64,000 nt of DNA from Zea mays (GCF_902167145.1 NC_050104.1:3472001-3536000), one strand, 5' to 3'; shown: positions 53,677 to 64,000, numbered from the stretch's first letter. Translations and numbers: made by a program. Notes: a model not told the origin generated them from the sequence alone.

Positions 53677-54894
53677 TGAGAGCACCTAGAGGGGGGGGTG
53701 AATAGGTGATCCTGTAAAAACTTCAAACTTAAGCCACAAAAACTTGTTAAGTGTTAGCACGATTATTGCCAAGTGGCTAAGGTGAAGTCTCAACAAAACA
53801 CAGTACCACAAGAGAATCAAGCACAGAGTGACACAGTGGTTTTATCCCGTGGTTCGGCCAAGACCAACGCTTGCCTACTCCACGTTGTGGCGTCCCAACG
53901 GACGAGGGTTGCAATCAACCCCTCTCAAGCGGTCCAAAGACCCACTTGAATACCACGGTGTTTTGTTTTCCTTTCACTATCCCGTTTGCAAGGAATCTCC
54001 ACAAATTGGAGTCTCTTGCCCTTACAAGTATATGATCACAAATGAAACACAGAGTAAGGGAGGGAAGCAACACACACAAATCCACAGCAAAAGCGCACAC
54101 ACACGGCCAAGAATCGAGCTCACAAGACTATCTCAGAGTTCTTACTTAGAACAGAGCTCGAATCACTTAGAAACATAAACGAATGCGTAGATACTTAGTG
54201 TGGATGATCAAGAATGCTCAAAGGTTGCTTGTGTGTCTCCTCCATGCGCCTAGGGGCTCCTTTTATAGCCCCAAGGCAGCTAGGAGCCGTTGAGAGCAAA
54301 TCCGGAAGGCCATCCTTGCCTTCTGTCGTCGGGGGCACCGGACAGTCCGGTGCACACCGGACACTGTCCGGTGCCCGATTTGTTTCCTTAAACGGCGAAG
54401 ACGACCGTTGCAGACCGTTGGCAGATCTGGCGCTGTTGGCGCACCGGACATGTCCGGTGCACACCGGACAGTCCGTGCCGTCTTCCGACCGTTGGTTGGC
54501 TCACCGGACAGTCCGGTGCACACCGGACAGTCCGGTGAATTTTAGCCGTACGCCACCGGCCAATTTCCCGAGAGCGGCCAGTTCGAGTCGCGCCAGCCTG
54601 GCGCACCGGACACTGTCCGGTGCACACCGGACAGTCCGGTGCTCCAGACCGAGCTGGGTCTTGGCAGCACACAGCCAAGTCCCTTCTCCTTTTCTCTATT
54701 CTTCTTCTTTCTGTTTCTAACACTTAGACAAATATATTAGTACTCAAAACCAATGTACTAAGGCTTAGAAACATACCTTTACTTCATGATTTTCACCTTG
54801 TTCATCCATGTACATAAATTCCCAATTAAGCACATGTGTTGGCACTCAATCACCAAAATACATAGAAATGGCCCAAGGGCACATTTCCCTTTCA
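53677..54894 (-). repeat. 5' LTR of the young Sirevirus
   Basis: 1218 bp, one substitution and one single-base deletion relative to the other LTR. Start TGAAAGGGAAATGTGCCC and end GGTGCTCTCA in element orientation. Confidence 0.95.
54261..54270 (-). promoter_or_regulatory. TATA box in the 5' LTR of the young Sirevirus
   Basis: On the minus strand GGCTATAAAA, in the same context (CTTGGGGCTATAAAAGG) as in the old Sirevirus LTR, so it is conserved between copies. Confidence 0.65.
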
Positions 54895-55700
54895 GCTGCA
54901 AAGGGGGCGTGGGGCGGTGGTAGTGCGCATGGAGGCGGGCACGCGTGTGAGGGGCACGGGTGAGTGGTGGGGTCAATGACCCTGATGTTTGTGGTCTCTG
55001 GTTCCAAGAATCTTTGCCTCTCTGTATGGTAATAACTCCTTCTGTCCTCTTTTCCTGTTTACTTTGACTCAGGGGCAGTGCTTTGATTCTCACGGTCGGT
55101 CCTTTTGACTGAGCGACTGGATAGGTTCTTCTGTAGCTTATTCCATGCTTCAAGGGTAAGCTTCCCGGTATCTTCTTGGGTAAGGTGCTTTTCTCTTGAG
55201 ATGGGTTAAGGTGAGAATGGAAGCATAAGGTGAGGATTGGATCTAATTTGTGATCTGTGTTTTTAGAGAAAACCTTTCTTAAAAAGAAAGAAAACACACA
55301 AGCTCAGCAATGATAAGCACAAACAAATCAAATATTTTGAATAGGGGAATAATAGAGTTTTTCCAAAGCACGGGCTACTCAGATTCGGGGGCTAAGCATA
55401 ACTACTATTGCTCGGCTCTTGAACTGAGAACTATGCTAAATGCGACTTATAAGCACTAACGTTAAGGCATCACATATGCACACGAAAGGGGAGAAAACAT
55501 CAAGCAAAATTCATTTTGAAATGCCCTAGGGGGCCCACACAAATAGAGTTTTTCAAAGCACGGGACTACACGATTACCTCTCATACATGCAGGGCTCTAG
55601 CCAAAGTGAAGAAAAACTTCACTACCCAATGCATGCAGAGGACTGGGCATACTAACTTCAGACCAGGCAACTTCTCTTCTGGCAAGGCTTGCACACAACT
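54895..55700 (-). other. Internal region of the pol-less Gypsy, downstream of its open frame
   Basis: No recognisable gene. It resumes the Gypsy internal region after the Sirevirus duplication GCTGC. Confidence 0.55.
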
Positions 55701-56821
55701 TCAATCTGAGACATCTCCTGGATGGGTTAAGAGGGAGCTGATGTTGATGACTTCTTTTGGCGGCGACTGAGATGGCAGGACAGGGTTGAACTCTTCTTCA
55801 AGCGGGACTGGCTCTTGTAGCTCCTCAGAGGGCGGCGATGCTGGTGGGGTGCTTGCAGCTTCTTCTTTGAGCTCACGGGATGGTACTGGAATTTTCTTCA
55901 TGGTGAGGGGCTCAAACAACTCTGGCGGGGGATCTTGGGCGGATTCGGGGTGCTCTTGCTTATCCATAGCCTGAGGGAAGACTGGAATTCCTTCCAAGAC
56001 TATGGCTCCTTCCGGGAGTTCCCAAGCCTTCTTCTCTCCTCTGATAGAGACCGGGTGACCTTCAAGAATCTGGGGGTCTTCAGCTCTGATGGGTTGAACA
56101 GGGTTGGATGAAGCGGGCTCTTGGATCCGCAGGGCTCTATGTTGGTTATGGGTGACCAAGTAGGCCTCCATCAACTTCTGGACGTGCTCATCCTTGGCTT
56201 GCTTCAGGGCTTCCACAGCAATGACTTCACGACTTCCAAGGCAGCTACACGGGCTTGAGCTGTGGTGAGATCCACATGGAGCTGACGGTTGCGCTTCTCT
56301 GCATCTTCTGCTCGGGCAATCATCTGACGGTGGTGCCGAGCCAAGAAATCATACTCGGCATCCAGGGTGAGCAGGTATGCAGTGAGGTACACGACTGTGG
56401 GGTCATCCTCAAGCAGCTGCTGCTCTTCCAATGCACGCATCCTGGCCATCCAAGCGGGATGGTCTCTCTGAAAGGGCGGAAAGAATCTGAGCGGGGTGTC
56501 GGCCACTTCTTCTTCATAGATCTGACACAGGGCCCTCAATGCCTTGCGAGCGACGACTTGGCAGGTGTCTTTGAATCTGTGCCCAGCATCAGTGACACTC
56601 CATTCCACATGGTGCGGACTGGATCCAATGTATACAGTCACGACACACTTCTCTGTGCCATGCTCGACGAATTCACGACCATCATACTCTGGCTGGCTCC
56701 TGATTCCGAGGCGAACTGTGCATGCTCTCAACATCTTGGGGAAACCATCTTCATTCTGGCAAAACCTGGTTTGGCAATGAACCTCCATCTGACTTCTGAG
56801 AGAAGGAAAGGGGGAAAGCAT
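55701..56821 (-). CDS. Open frame pair of unknown function in the pol-less Gypsy
   Basis: Two minus-strand frames, 56821-56204 (205 codons) and 56216-55701 (171 codons), overlap by 13 bases in different phases. A helical charged region runs across the overlap, suggesting one gene split by a one-base shift. The first part has a compact, conserved-looking start (LRACTVRLGIRSQ, VVTVYIGSSPHHVEWS) and then a long helix (AEDAEKRNRQLHVDL). The second is helical, then proline/glutamate-rich. It lies where gag should be, about 115 bases after the primer site, but has no knuckle or gag motif. I do not recognise the family. Confidence 0.5.
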
Positions 56822-56922
56822 TTTTGAAATGAAGGGATGAGAGCAAGATTTTTTTAAGAAAATAGTTTTGACTCAAAAACTTTTGATCAGGCTAAGGGTT
56901 ACGTCCTGCAGCCAACCTAACA

Positions 56923-56934
56923 GCTCTGATACCA
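56923..56934 (-). other. Primer-binding site of the pol-less Gypsy
   Basis: On the minus strand TGGTATCAGAGC, two bases from the 5' LTR, matching initiator-methionine tRNA. It fixes the element's orientation. Confidence 0.92.
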
Positions 56935-59094
56935 CCTGAAGCGTCCCGATCCTCTGGGACTCAAATGTGATACAATTACTAGTCCCAGGAGGCTAGTAAA
57001 CACATTTATACATCAGATGATTCCAGATCTGCTTAAACGAGACAAACCTATAAAGGTGGCGAACAACTTTAAGAGTTGGTCCACAACTCGGGACATATCA
57101 TCAGAGTGGGGCTGAAGCAGCCCGATATACGCAGCGAAACAAATCAGCGGTCCAACAGCCACAGGCAAGGTTGGGAACAGGCGTAACTCTTACCCGATCT
57201 CCTTTTTCTGAAAAAAATAAATAAGCAAGGGTGAGTACAAACGTACTCAGCAGCCCACCTTCACCCGCGGAATGGGGAAATCAGATATAATGCATGGAAT
57301 ATGTGGAGCTTAGGATATTTTGCAGAAACAACAATATTTTATGCAGGGTTGTTTTGAAAAACATTTGTATTTTGCAAAGCGCATCCTCTCCAAAAGGAGC
57401 AGGAAGTTTTTCAGTATTATAATAAAATCACCTGGACTAAACCATTCAGGTATCTCAACAGTTTCCCACTGGTTTTCCTTTTCAAAAACAGCTACTGGAC
57501 TTCCCGTCCACCATAGCTCATGGCTCAACCGCCGAACCTTTTAAAAACCACTTTTCTCAAACGCACCCTTTTTGAAAACCAAACATTAATTGTCATACCA
57601 TACCAGACTCGTCCATTCCTGTGGACACAGACTATTCGAATAGGTTTGAACTCTGCGCAGAGGGGTACACTTTACCCACTAGTCCGGCTCTGCGATCTCA
57701 TGATCAATGATATCCGAATCTGAATCCCTTTCCTTCCTCGCATGTCCTAACCTTAACGGTTATACCGGAAGGAGTCAGGCCACCGCAATGTCCAAACCGG
57801 ACAAAACATTCCCCCTCCTTATCCTCCCGGTGCTCCCCAGCCTTCGTAACCCTGGGGTTGGACCGTACGAGTTCAGATTGAGTGACTGCCCACACAGTCT
57901 CGAGTGGTTGTACTTATCATGAGTACAGGTAGTGAAAGATGACAAATCGGTCCTTATAAGAGGGGACAATCCTTCTGCTCACGCCTAAACCAGCTGAGCC
58001 ATCACCTTAGGCCCTCCCCTAAACCAGGGAGTCCCTGATCATCCCTACTCAAAGGTGATAAGGGTGAAAACCCTTCATCATACACATTTTGAAAAGCATT
58101 TTCTTTTGAAAACTCACACCTTTTCTCAAATCATTTGGAACAAATATATCAAGGATTGATTGCGGCAAGCGGCTGGGTGGCCATAATAACTTGTCTCAAA
58201 ATCATATCATGCATAAAATAACAGGCTGAGGGTTGTGGTTGAACAATCATAGGTAATTTATGCATCAAAGGGATCCAGTGAGCTTGTCGTGCTTATCCGG
58301 CGAAGGGGAAAGAGGAGCTCGCGGAACTGGCTTCTAGCTCCACTGCCTGGCGTAGACTTGCAGATCTGGCCTCCATGAGACGACACGAACGCTCAATAAC
58401 TATGCAACATGAACAAACAAACATACAAACCAACAATTATACCAACAAATATTTAGTATAGTGGTCAGAATAGCGATATATGGGTGGGTAGAGTCGTGAG
58501 TAGAATTTGTGTCATGTGCTGTTGAGATACTGCTGGTGGTGGAGCGAAGGTGCTTACCAGGAGGGTGGACTGGAGACGAAGCGACACTATGCGTGTAGCC
58601 GGCAGAGCGGAGTAACTGAGTGGGTGGGGTGTTTGCCTTGGCTGAGGGTGTTGAGTGTGTGTGGAGAGGGAGAGGGTAGCTGGGTGTATTTATAGCTGAG
58701 TGTAGGTGGTGTAGCACAGTGAAGTTCACTGTTGGTGAGAATAGTGACGAATGAATCATCTCACTTAGTATGAACAGGAGAGTTATAGGCAGAATATGGG
58801 ACAAGAGTATTTTGGGAGTTTTTTTGGAATATGGACCATGCTTAAGGGATGACATGGTTGGATAGGGAATAGTTTGATAAGAATTTAGAAACAAGAATTA
58901 TTGGAATCGGAGTTTGGAAGCCTGGTTCGAAGGAATCTTAAAGTTAAGCGTGCTCAACTTGGAGAAACCTGGGATGGGTGACCAGATGGGAAGTTCCCAC
59001 TGGAAGGAAAATCATAGTCACCGGAGTTCGTATGACTGGAATATGGGTCTGGCTGGTCTTAGGTGGACTGGACAGCATGATGTATGAGTAGTTG

Positions 59095-59755
59095 AAATTT
59101 GGGGTGATCGACTAATCGATGAATAGTAACTATGAATAGTGACGGCGAAAAAGTTACTATAGATATCATCGATGAGTAGTAACGATGATAAATAGTAACG
59201 ATGATGAATAGTAACGATGATGAATAGTGTCGGTGAATTTCGGCAGCATAACAGCAGGACAAAGATTATCTGGAAGAACGATGAATAGAGACTATGAACG
59301 AACGATGAACGATGAATAGGAACTATGAACGAACGATGAACGATCGAATGATCGAACGAACGAACGATCGGAATTTCAGCAGCATAACGGCAGCAAAAGA
59401 TTATTTGGATGAACGAACGGACGAACGATCGAATGATCGGACGAACGAACGATCGGAATTTCGGTAGCATAACGGCAGGACAAAGATTATCTGGAAGAAC
59501 AATGAATAGGGACTATGAACGAACGATGAATAGGAACTATGAACGAACGATGAACGATCGAATGATCGAACGAACGAACGATCGGAATTTCGGCAGCATA
59601 ACGGTAGGAAAAAGATTATTTGGACGAACGAACGGACGAACGATCGGACGAACGGACGAACGAACCATGAACGATCGGACGAACGATCGAACGATCGGAC
59701 GAACGAACGAACGAACTAAGAACAGGGGACGAACGATCGAAGAACGATCGAACGA
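59095..59755. repeat. GAACGAACGAT-type repeats inside the LTR, right copy
   Basis: Same words as in the left copy. The CGGCAGCATAAC block recurs near 59231, 59379, 59461 and 59593. The order and number of short words differ from 43640-44350, so the array changed after insertion. Confidence 0.85.
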
Positions 59756-59859
59756 TCCTTGTGCTAGTGTGTGCTTGTGTGGAACATGGAGTGGGTGTGG
59801 GGGGGAAGAGAGTTGCCATGAAATGGCTTGGGGTGGGATGAGAGGAGGCCCTTGCCCCT

Positions 59860-59871
59860 CTATTTATAGCC
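59860..59871 (-). promoter_or_regulatory. Possible TATA box in the 5' LTR of the pol-less Gypsy
   Basis: On the minus strand GGCTATAAATAG, present in both LTRs. A second copy of the word (GCTATAAATA) lies near 58686-58695. Confidence 0.45.
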
Positions 59872-60383
59872 ATGGTAGGGGGATTAGGGGGAGGGATGAG
59901 AGGATTAGTGGGAGGATGAGAGGATTAGTGGGAGATTAGCATGGATTTGTCTTATATGAGTGTAATTAGCTTGTATAGCTCAACGTATGACACCGGAGGC
60001 ATACGTATACGTATGAACATGAAGAAAGTTATGAAGAAAATATTTGTGGGGACTTCAAAAATGATTCTGAAGGTATTTCTCAAGAGGAAAATACCTGGAG
60101 ATATATCGGTGGAATATTTGGGCAGTATTTCTGGAAAGAACTTGAAGAGGATCACTAGGGAAATATCTGGGCAGTATTTCTGTAAACAATTTGAGGGGGA
60201 TCACTGGGGAAATATTTGTAGGATATTTTGAGGAGGATTTTAGAGAGAATATAGACCACTATACTTTATTTGTTGATATCAACTCGCAAACAAACATTTT
60301 GAAATGAAATTTGAAATTCATTTTGAATTTAGAGCGAGTTTGAGAAAATTTCAGGATTTGAATTTTTGGGATGCTACACCATT

Positions 60384-61656
60384 TCCCAAAGGAACAAGGG
60401 AAATCGTGGTACTGAGTCATTCCACAACTACGGTGACGATGGACATGTGCGCTTGGCTAAGAGAATGGTATGTCATAGTATGTTGTAACTTCGAATTACA
60501 TAGAAATGTGTCATTCTAACTTGTATGTACAAGAAGTCAAATCCAATCGTACGCCCACGGATGTGGAGGTGTATATGCAAGGGCATAGGGGTTCTGATCC
60601 TCATGATACTGATGTTTTATGCACTCAGACAGCCACCGACCGTCTAGTGAGTTTTTGGTACTCTATTATGTGTTTGTGCATCAACTCTATGATGCAATTA
60701 TATTTCATATGTTTGCCTCCAGGCTTCGTATGGGCAAGAGATGGTTCAGCGCCATGGGCAGGACTACGACTGAAGGAGCCAGCCAATCGACCCTTGGGCA
60801 GCATATGCTAGCACAGGAGGACAAGCCCATGGACGGTGAGAGTATTTGATTTGGATTTCAAAATTATTCTCATATGCTTGCGATTGAACTGAGTCCGTGG
60901 TTTACTCTACTAAGTCCATGGTTTACTATACTAAGTTCATGGTTCACTCTTGTAGGTTGGGTATTTTTTATTCTACGAGTGATTCTAGGGAGCTGAGACG
61001 TTGTGGACGACAGTCCACATCCTCATCTTCGCAGTCGTCCCATTCTCGGTCATCCACCCAAGAGATAGAGATTGCAGTGTTGCGTTAGCAGGCATATTAT
61101 CATCTATCAGTTTTGAGGCAACAAATGGAGTACTAGAGGTAGCAAGCTGAGTACCAGAAGAAGAAGGACGAGTATTATTCAAACATCTAGGCCCAGAATC
61201 AAGCTCTACTCTCGTTAAGTTGAAGTAACATTTTATTTGTAACAACTAAAAAACACATGATGTGTACCTTATTTTCTCAACAATTGCTTGTATCTAATTT
61301 GTAGCAACTGGCACAACAAGCGGGTGTCTCGATGCCAACATATGGGATGTCACCTCCGGACTTTGCACTACCGCCGCCAATGCTGTTGCCTCCTCCTCCA
61401 TCACAATTCCTTATGGTATGTACACATATGCGTGTGTGATATGTTCATAGATGCCTTATGTGTTAAAATGAAAAACTTAGTGGTTAATATTTCATGTGTG
61501 TGTTATAGGGCTTTGAGACACCTCCCGCTTCAGTTGCCACACCTGGAGATGTGTCTGGTAAAGACGACGCATCAACTTCTTGGGTGAAAAACATTTTCAA
61601 TGCCCAGAGTCTAGCCAGAGGAAGTGGCTATAACTCCAACCAACCAGGTGACTGAT
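60384..61656 (+). pseudogene. Second CACTA gene (transposase_24-type), remnants
   Basis: After the CCATT duplication, coding-like pieces of the usual second CACTA gene follow, probably as exons. They are a basic start (NYGDDGHVRLAKRM-like, in a shifted frame near 60418), QEVKSNRTPTDVEVYMQGHRG near 60530, a serine-rich piece near 61010, QLAQQAGVSMPTYGMSPPDF near 61306 with proline runs, and a tail (DDASTSWVKNIFNAQSLARG) with a stop near 61650. Stops and frame changes are present. Such proteins are thought to bind DNA or assist TNP2. Confidence 0.65.
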
Positions 61657-61971
61657 AAGTGTGATAGTTTGTCAAATGTGTTTGATTTGGAACTATGTCA
61701 GTGTTGATGCCAAAGACTATGTGAATGTCGAACTATGTCAGTGTTTAATTTGGAACTATATGTTGATGTAAAAGACTTGTTGCAACTATTAGGAACTATG
61801 TGTTTACGAATGTTAGGTGATGTTTGAGAATGTAAATAGTTATGTGAATTGATGTTTGTGAATGTGAATATGTGGTTGTATATAAAATCTGTGTATATAT
61901 ATGAAATCTGTATTTTTCTGTAAATGTTAGAAATTTACAAAAATAGGGTTTTTTGCCACTACTGAATATCA
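61657..61971. other. Non-coding sequence before the CACTA right end
   Basis: AT-rich with repeated GAACTATGTCAGTGTT-like words (61690-61760). No gene. Confidence 0.5.
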
Positions 61972-62632
61972 TTATGTCCGACGGCTTAGCAGAGGCCATC
62001 GGACAAAAGGCTCTATTTTGTTCGGCGGCCTCTCCTAAGCCGTCGAACATAATAGAGCCTTATGTCTCACGGCCTCTGCTAAGCCATCGGACATAAGAGA
62101 TGTGGGATCCACAAACGACCATTACGGTCGTTAGCGACGTTAAATGTTGATGTCCCTTTGCGGCCGTCGGACATAAGCTATGTCCGACGGCCGCAAAGGG
62201 ACATCAACATTTAACGTCGCTAACGACCGTAATGGTCGTTTGTGGATCCCACATCTCTTATGTCCGACGGCTTAGCAGAGGCCATCGGACAAAAGGCTCT
62301 ATTTTGTTCGGCGGCCTCTCCTAAGCCGTCGAACATAATAGAGCCTTATGTCTCACGGCCTCCGCTAAGCCATCGGACATAAGAGATGTGGGATCCACAA
62401 ACGACCATTACGGTCGTTAGCGACGTTAAATGTTGATGTCCCTTTGCGGCCGTCGGACATAAGCTATGTCCGACGGCCGCCGTCGGAAATAAGCTTTTGT
62501 CTGACGCGTTACAACCGAGGGACAGGTACCGTCGGACATAAGCCTTCGGTCATCGTAAATAGCTTATGTCCGACAACTTAGGGCTTATGTCCGACGGCTT
62601 TGATCGTCGGAAATGCCCTGTTCTACTGTAGT
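61972..62632. repeat. Right subterminal region and terminus of the inner CACTA, with long inverted and direct repeats
   Basis: A 223-bp unit occurs twice in direct orientation, 61972-62194 and 62258-62480 (offset exactly 286 bp). Around a centre near 62177 the arms 61972-62175 and 62179-62382 are also inverted copies of each other, with few mismatches. Both are built from TGTCCGACGGC words. The terminus CACTACAGTAGAA (complement) ends at 62632. Confidence 0.9.
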
Positions 62633-62904
62633 GCCTGAAGGTATTACCATAACAGCTGCTAGGTAGTGTTTTCATGTACTAAATTAACACTTGTGTCGGG
62701 CTCACCTATTGAGCGAAGTACTTGAAACCTGGCCTACCCTCTCGGCAAGTTTGTTTCTTCTTTCAAAAAATCTGCACCAAAACAATAGAAGAGTATGATC
62801 ACTAACCATGAAACCATTTTGGAAAAGTTGAGGCACGAGTAGTCAAAATAGTAGATGTATGGATGATCTCTCGTGAGGCATAATCAATATCAGCAACACA
62901 ATTC
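62633..62904. other. Sequence between the two CACTA right ends
   Basis: No gene seen. If the outer CACTA pairing is right, this is part of its interior. Confidence 0.4.
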
Positions 62905-63033
62905 GGTTGTTTCAAACTTTCGACAGTGAGATCGGCCATGTCATTTTCGATAGTCGGCTGCAACCGTCGAAAATAACCAATAATTTCGGCGGTGGTGCTT
63001 TGGCCGCCGAAAATGAAGAGTATCCATGTAGTG
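62905..63033 (-). mobile_element. Right end of the outer CACTA element
   Basis: It contains TTTTCGATAGTCGG, CGTCGAAAATAACC and GGCCGCCGAAAATG, the complementary subterminal words of 28453-28690, and ends CATGTAGTG, the complement of CACTACATG. Confidence 0.55.
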
Positions 63034-63278
63034 TTGGAGCGGACATCTTTGGATTGGGCTTTCGCATCCTCACTATCGTGCCTATATGTTGGTCCATCCA
63101 CCATCGCTTGTTCAGAGTTGTCAACATTTATTTAGTATTTGGTCATGTTAGACTATCTGTTTGGTTTGCTGCCTCACTTGCCATAGCTTGCTACACCTAA
63201 AGTTAGGCAAGTTTGACCGAGTTAGGCATGTATTTGGTTTATAGTCACAATTGTGGCAAGATTTTTCTTCTGCTGCGT
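63034..63278. other. Flank right of the CACTA block
   Basis: Nothing recognised. A possible MITE edge (GGCATGTATTTGGTTTATAG) starts near 63225, and a partner-like AGAACCAAACAGCCC lies near 63448-63462, without a convincing duplication. Confidence 0.35.
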
Positions 63279-63386
63279 AGGTCCCACTCGCCAATGACTT
63301 ATAAAAGTGTGACATATTCTCTTAGACATGCCAGGTCCCACTCGCCAATGACTTGTAAAAGTATGGAAGATTTCCTTAGGCATGCC
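63279..63386. repeat. Two tandem 54-bp units
   Basis: AGGTCCCACTCGCCAATGAC begins at 63279 and again at 63333. The units differ at several sites. They lie inside the possible MITE. Confidence 0.75.
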
Positions 63387-63638
63387 ACAGTTGTGGTGTA
63401 GAAGTTGGCAAAAAATGTGTGGCAATTTTTGGCACCTTAAGCGTAGAACCAAACAGCCCTGGAACAACACCACCAGGTGCCGAACATGGAGTATTAACAA
63501 TCAGGGATGAAGCGCAGTGTATTAGATCAACTCCAATCTCTACTATTATAATGTATCGGTTTCGTGCAGGAATAGAATTATACATGAAACTGTTTCCACC
63601 GTCACCAACCACCACCCCACAAACAGCGCCACCATCCA

Positions 63639-63857
63639 ATGTCCTGCTCGTCCAAAACCACCGACCCTAAGACAGAGCTGCCATACAACCCCCTTCACGG
63701 CGCATACGGCGAGCAACAAACCCCCGCAAACACCGCCCCATGCCCCAACACAGACTCCGAGCTCCTCAGCATGCGCCTCCGAGCTCTTCAGCGTCGCGCC
63801 ACCCATGGGGCTCGCCTCTCAGACCCCGACCTGAACCTACACGTTGTCGCACTCTAG
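63639..63857 (+). CDS. Short open frame of unknown nature
   Basis: A 72-codon frame (MSCSSKTTDPKTELPYNPLH) in GC-rich sequence unlike its AT-rich surroundings; another frame overlaps it at 63740-63973. I recognise no domain. It could be the first exon of a gene running off the window, a captured gene fragment, or chance. Confidence 0.2.
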   Translation: MSCSSKTTDPKTELPYNPLHGAYGEQQTPANTAPCPNTDSELLSMRLRALQRRATHGARLSDPDLNLHVVAL

Positions 63858-64000
63858 GCCCAGCACAGACTCGGTGGTCGGCGCCAGCACCGCAGGTGTC
63901 GTCCGCGATGCCAGCTCAAGAAGAAGTCCAAGGAGGCAGGCCACGACGGTGGACCCTCAGCTGCTATGGATAAGTACCTGCAGATGTACCATAGATTGGA

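Larger units (their letters stand above)
46024..54894 (-). mobile_element. Young, structurally intact Sirevirus-type Copia retrotransposon (Opie/Ji-like)
   Basis: LTRs at 46024-47242 (1219 bp) and 53677-54894 (1218 bp) are flanked by a perfect GCTGC duplication (46019-46023 and 54895-54899). By eye they differ by one substitution (GCGCAGAT/GCGTAGAT) and one deleted G (GTCCGGTGCC/GTCCGTGCC). At 1.3e-8 per site per year one substitution in 1218 bp means roughly 30,000 years. Primer site, gag, pol without stops, several purine tracts and TATA-bearing LTRs are all present, so this copy may be able to move. It is inserted in the internal region of the pol-less Gypsy. Confidence 0.95.
41516..60378 (-). 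mobile_element. Pol-less Gypsy-type LTR retrotransposon with 3.4-kb LTRs
   Basis: LTRs at 41516-44995 (3480 bp) and 56937-60378 (3442 bp) are flanked by a perfect CCATT duplication (41511-41515 and 60379-60383). In element orientation they start TGTAGCATCCC and end GGGACGCTTCA or GGGACACTTCA. A methionine-type primer site beside the right LTR sets the minus orientation. Apart from the nested Sirevirus, the internal region is only about 3.1 kb and holds no protease, reverse transcriptase or integrase, so the element depended on another for movement. The first 230 bp of the LTRs differ at four sites, about 1.7%. The left LTR also lacks about 48 bp present at 57205-57252. Confidence 0.9.
56937..60378 (-). 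repeat. 5' LTR of the pol-less Gypsy
   Basis: 3442 bp, including about 48 bp near 57205-57252 missing from the other LTR and a GAACGAACGAT region (59095-59755) rearranged relative to it. Followed by CCATT. Confidence 0.9.
38052..62632 (+). mobile_element. TNP2-type CACTA (En/Spm) transposon, left terminus missing
   Basis: The right end reads TTCTACTGTAGTG at 62632, the complement of a CACTACAGTAGAA terminus, and is preceded by many TGTCCGACGGC subterminal repeats. The same repeats occur at 38070-38220 beside the old Sirevirus, but no CACTA terminus is found there, so the left tip is lost. Inside are remnants of a TNP2-type transposase gene (38403-41030) and of a second CACTA gene, split by the 18.9-kb Gypsy at 41516-60378. 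The element is dead: both genes carry stops and one terminus is missing. Confidence 0.75.

Noticed and set aside
63506..63526. About 17 bases resembling methyltransferase exon 2 (GAAGCGCAGTGTATTAG)
   Set aside because: Too short, and the flanking sequence does not match; probably coincidence.

Overview
The window is a plant nuclear genome, almost certainly maize (Zea mays) or a very close relative. It holds one intact host gene, a four-exon SABATH methyltransferase resembling maize anthranilate methyltransferases. Around it is a nested retrotransposon landscape of maize-typical families: a Cinful/Zeon-like Gypsy, Opie/Ji-like Sireviruses with CCGGACTGTCCGG-rich LTRs, and a pol-less Gypsy with 3.4-kb LTRs. 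The species call is inferred from family recognition, not from a database search.

Layout. 1-6155 is the 3' part of a Tat-lineage Gypsy (gag without pol, an antisense gene, 3' LTR) inserted in an older LTR fragment (6156-7359). That fragment interrupts a second methyltransferase copy, of which only a piece of exon 2 remains (7360-7466). The intact methyltransferase runs on the minus strand at 7740-9304. A Copia element (10041-26559, minus, TSD TACAC) follows. Its internal region has been inverted, and it carries a nearly complete Tat-lineage Gypsy (14003-25645, plus, TSD ATGAG). A mariner-like transposase relic and a Tourist-like MITE lie between 26.6 and 27.8 kb.

28453-63033 appears to be bounded by the ends of one CACTA element that contains a second, TNP2-type CACTA (38052-62632). 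The second CACTA carries an old, stop-riddled Sirevirus (28955-38051) at its left edge. It also contains a pol-less Gypsy (41516-60378, minus, TSD CCATT), which in turn contains a very young, structurally intact Sirevirus (46024-54894, minus, TSD GCTGC).

The most interesting shared structure is an antisense gene in both Tat-lineage elements. It has several exons, a TATA box of its own about 150-160 nt upstream of its ATG, and homologous N- and C-terminal domains. One copy has nonsense mutations; the other is almost completely open, with clean GT-AG junctions between exons 2 and 5. Also notable are the Copia inversion flanked by a 158-bp inverted duplication, an old Sirevirus pol whose stop codons all look like C:G to T:A changes, and long inverted plus direct repeats in the CACTA right end. 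LTR divergence agrees with the nesting order wherever it could be counted.
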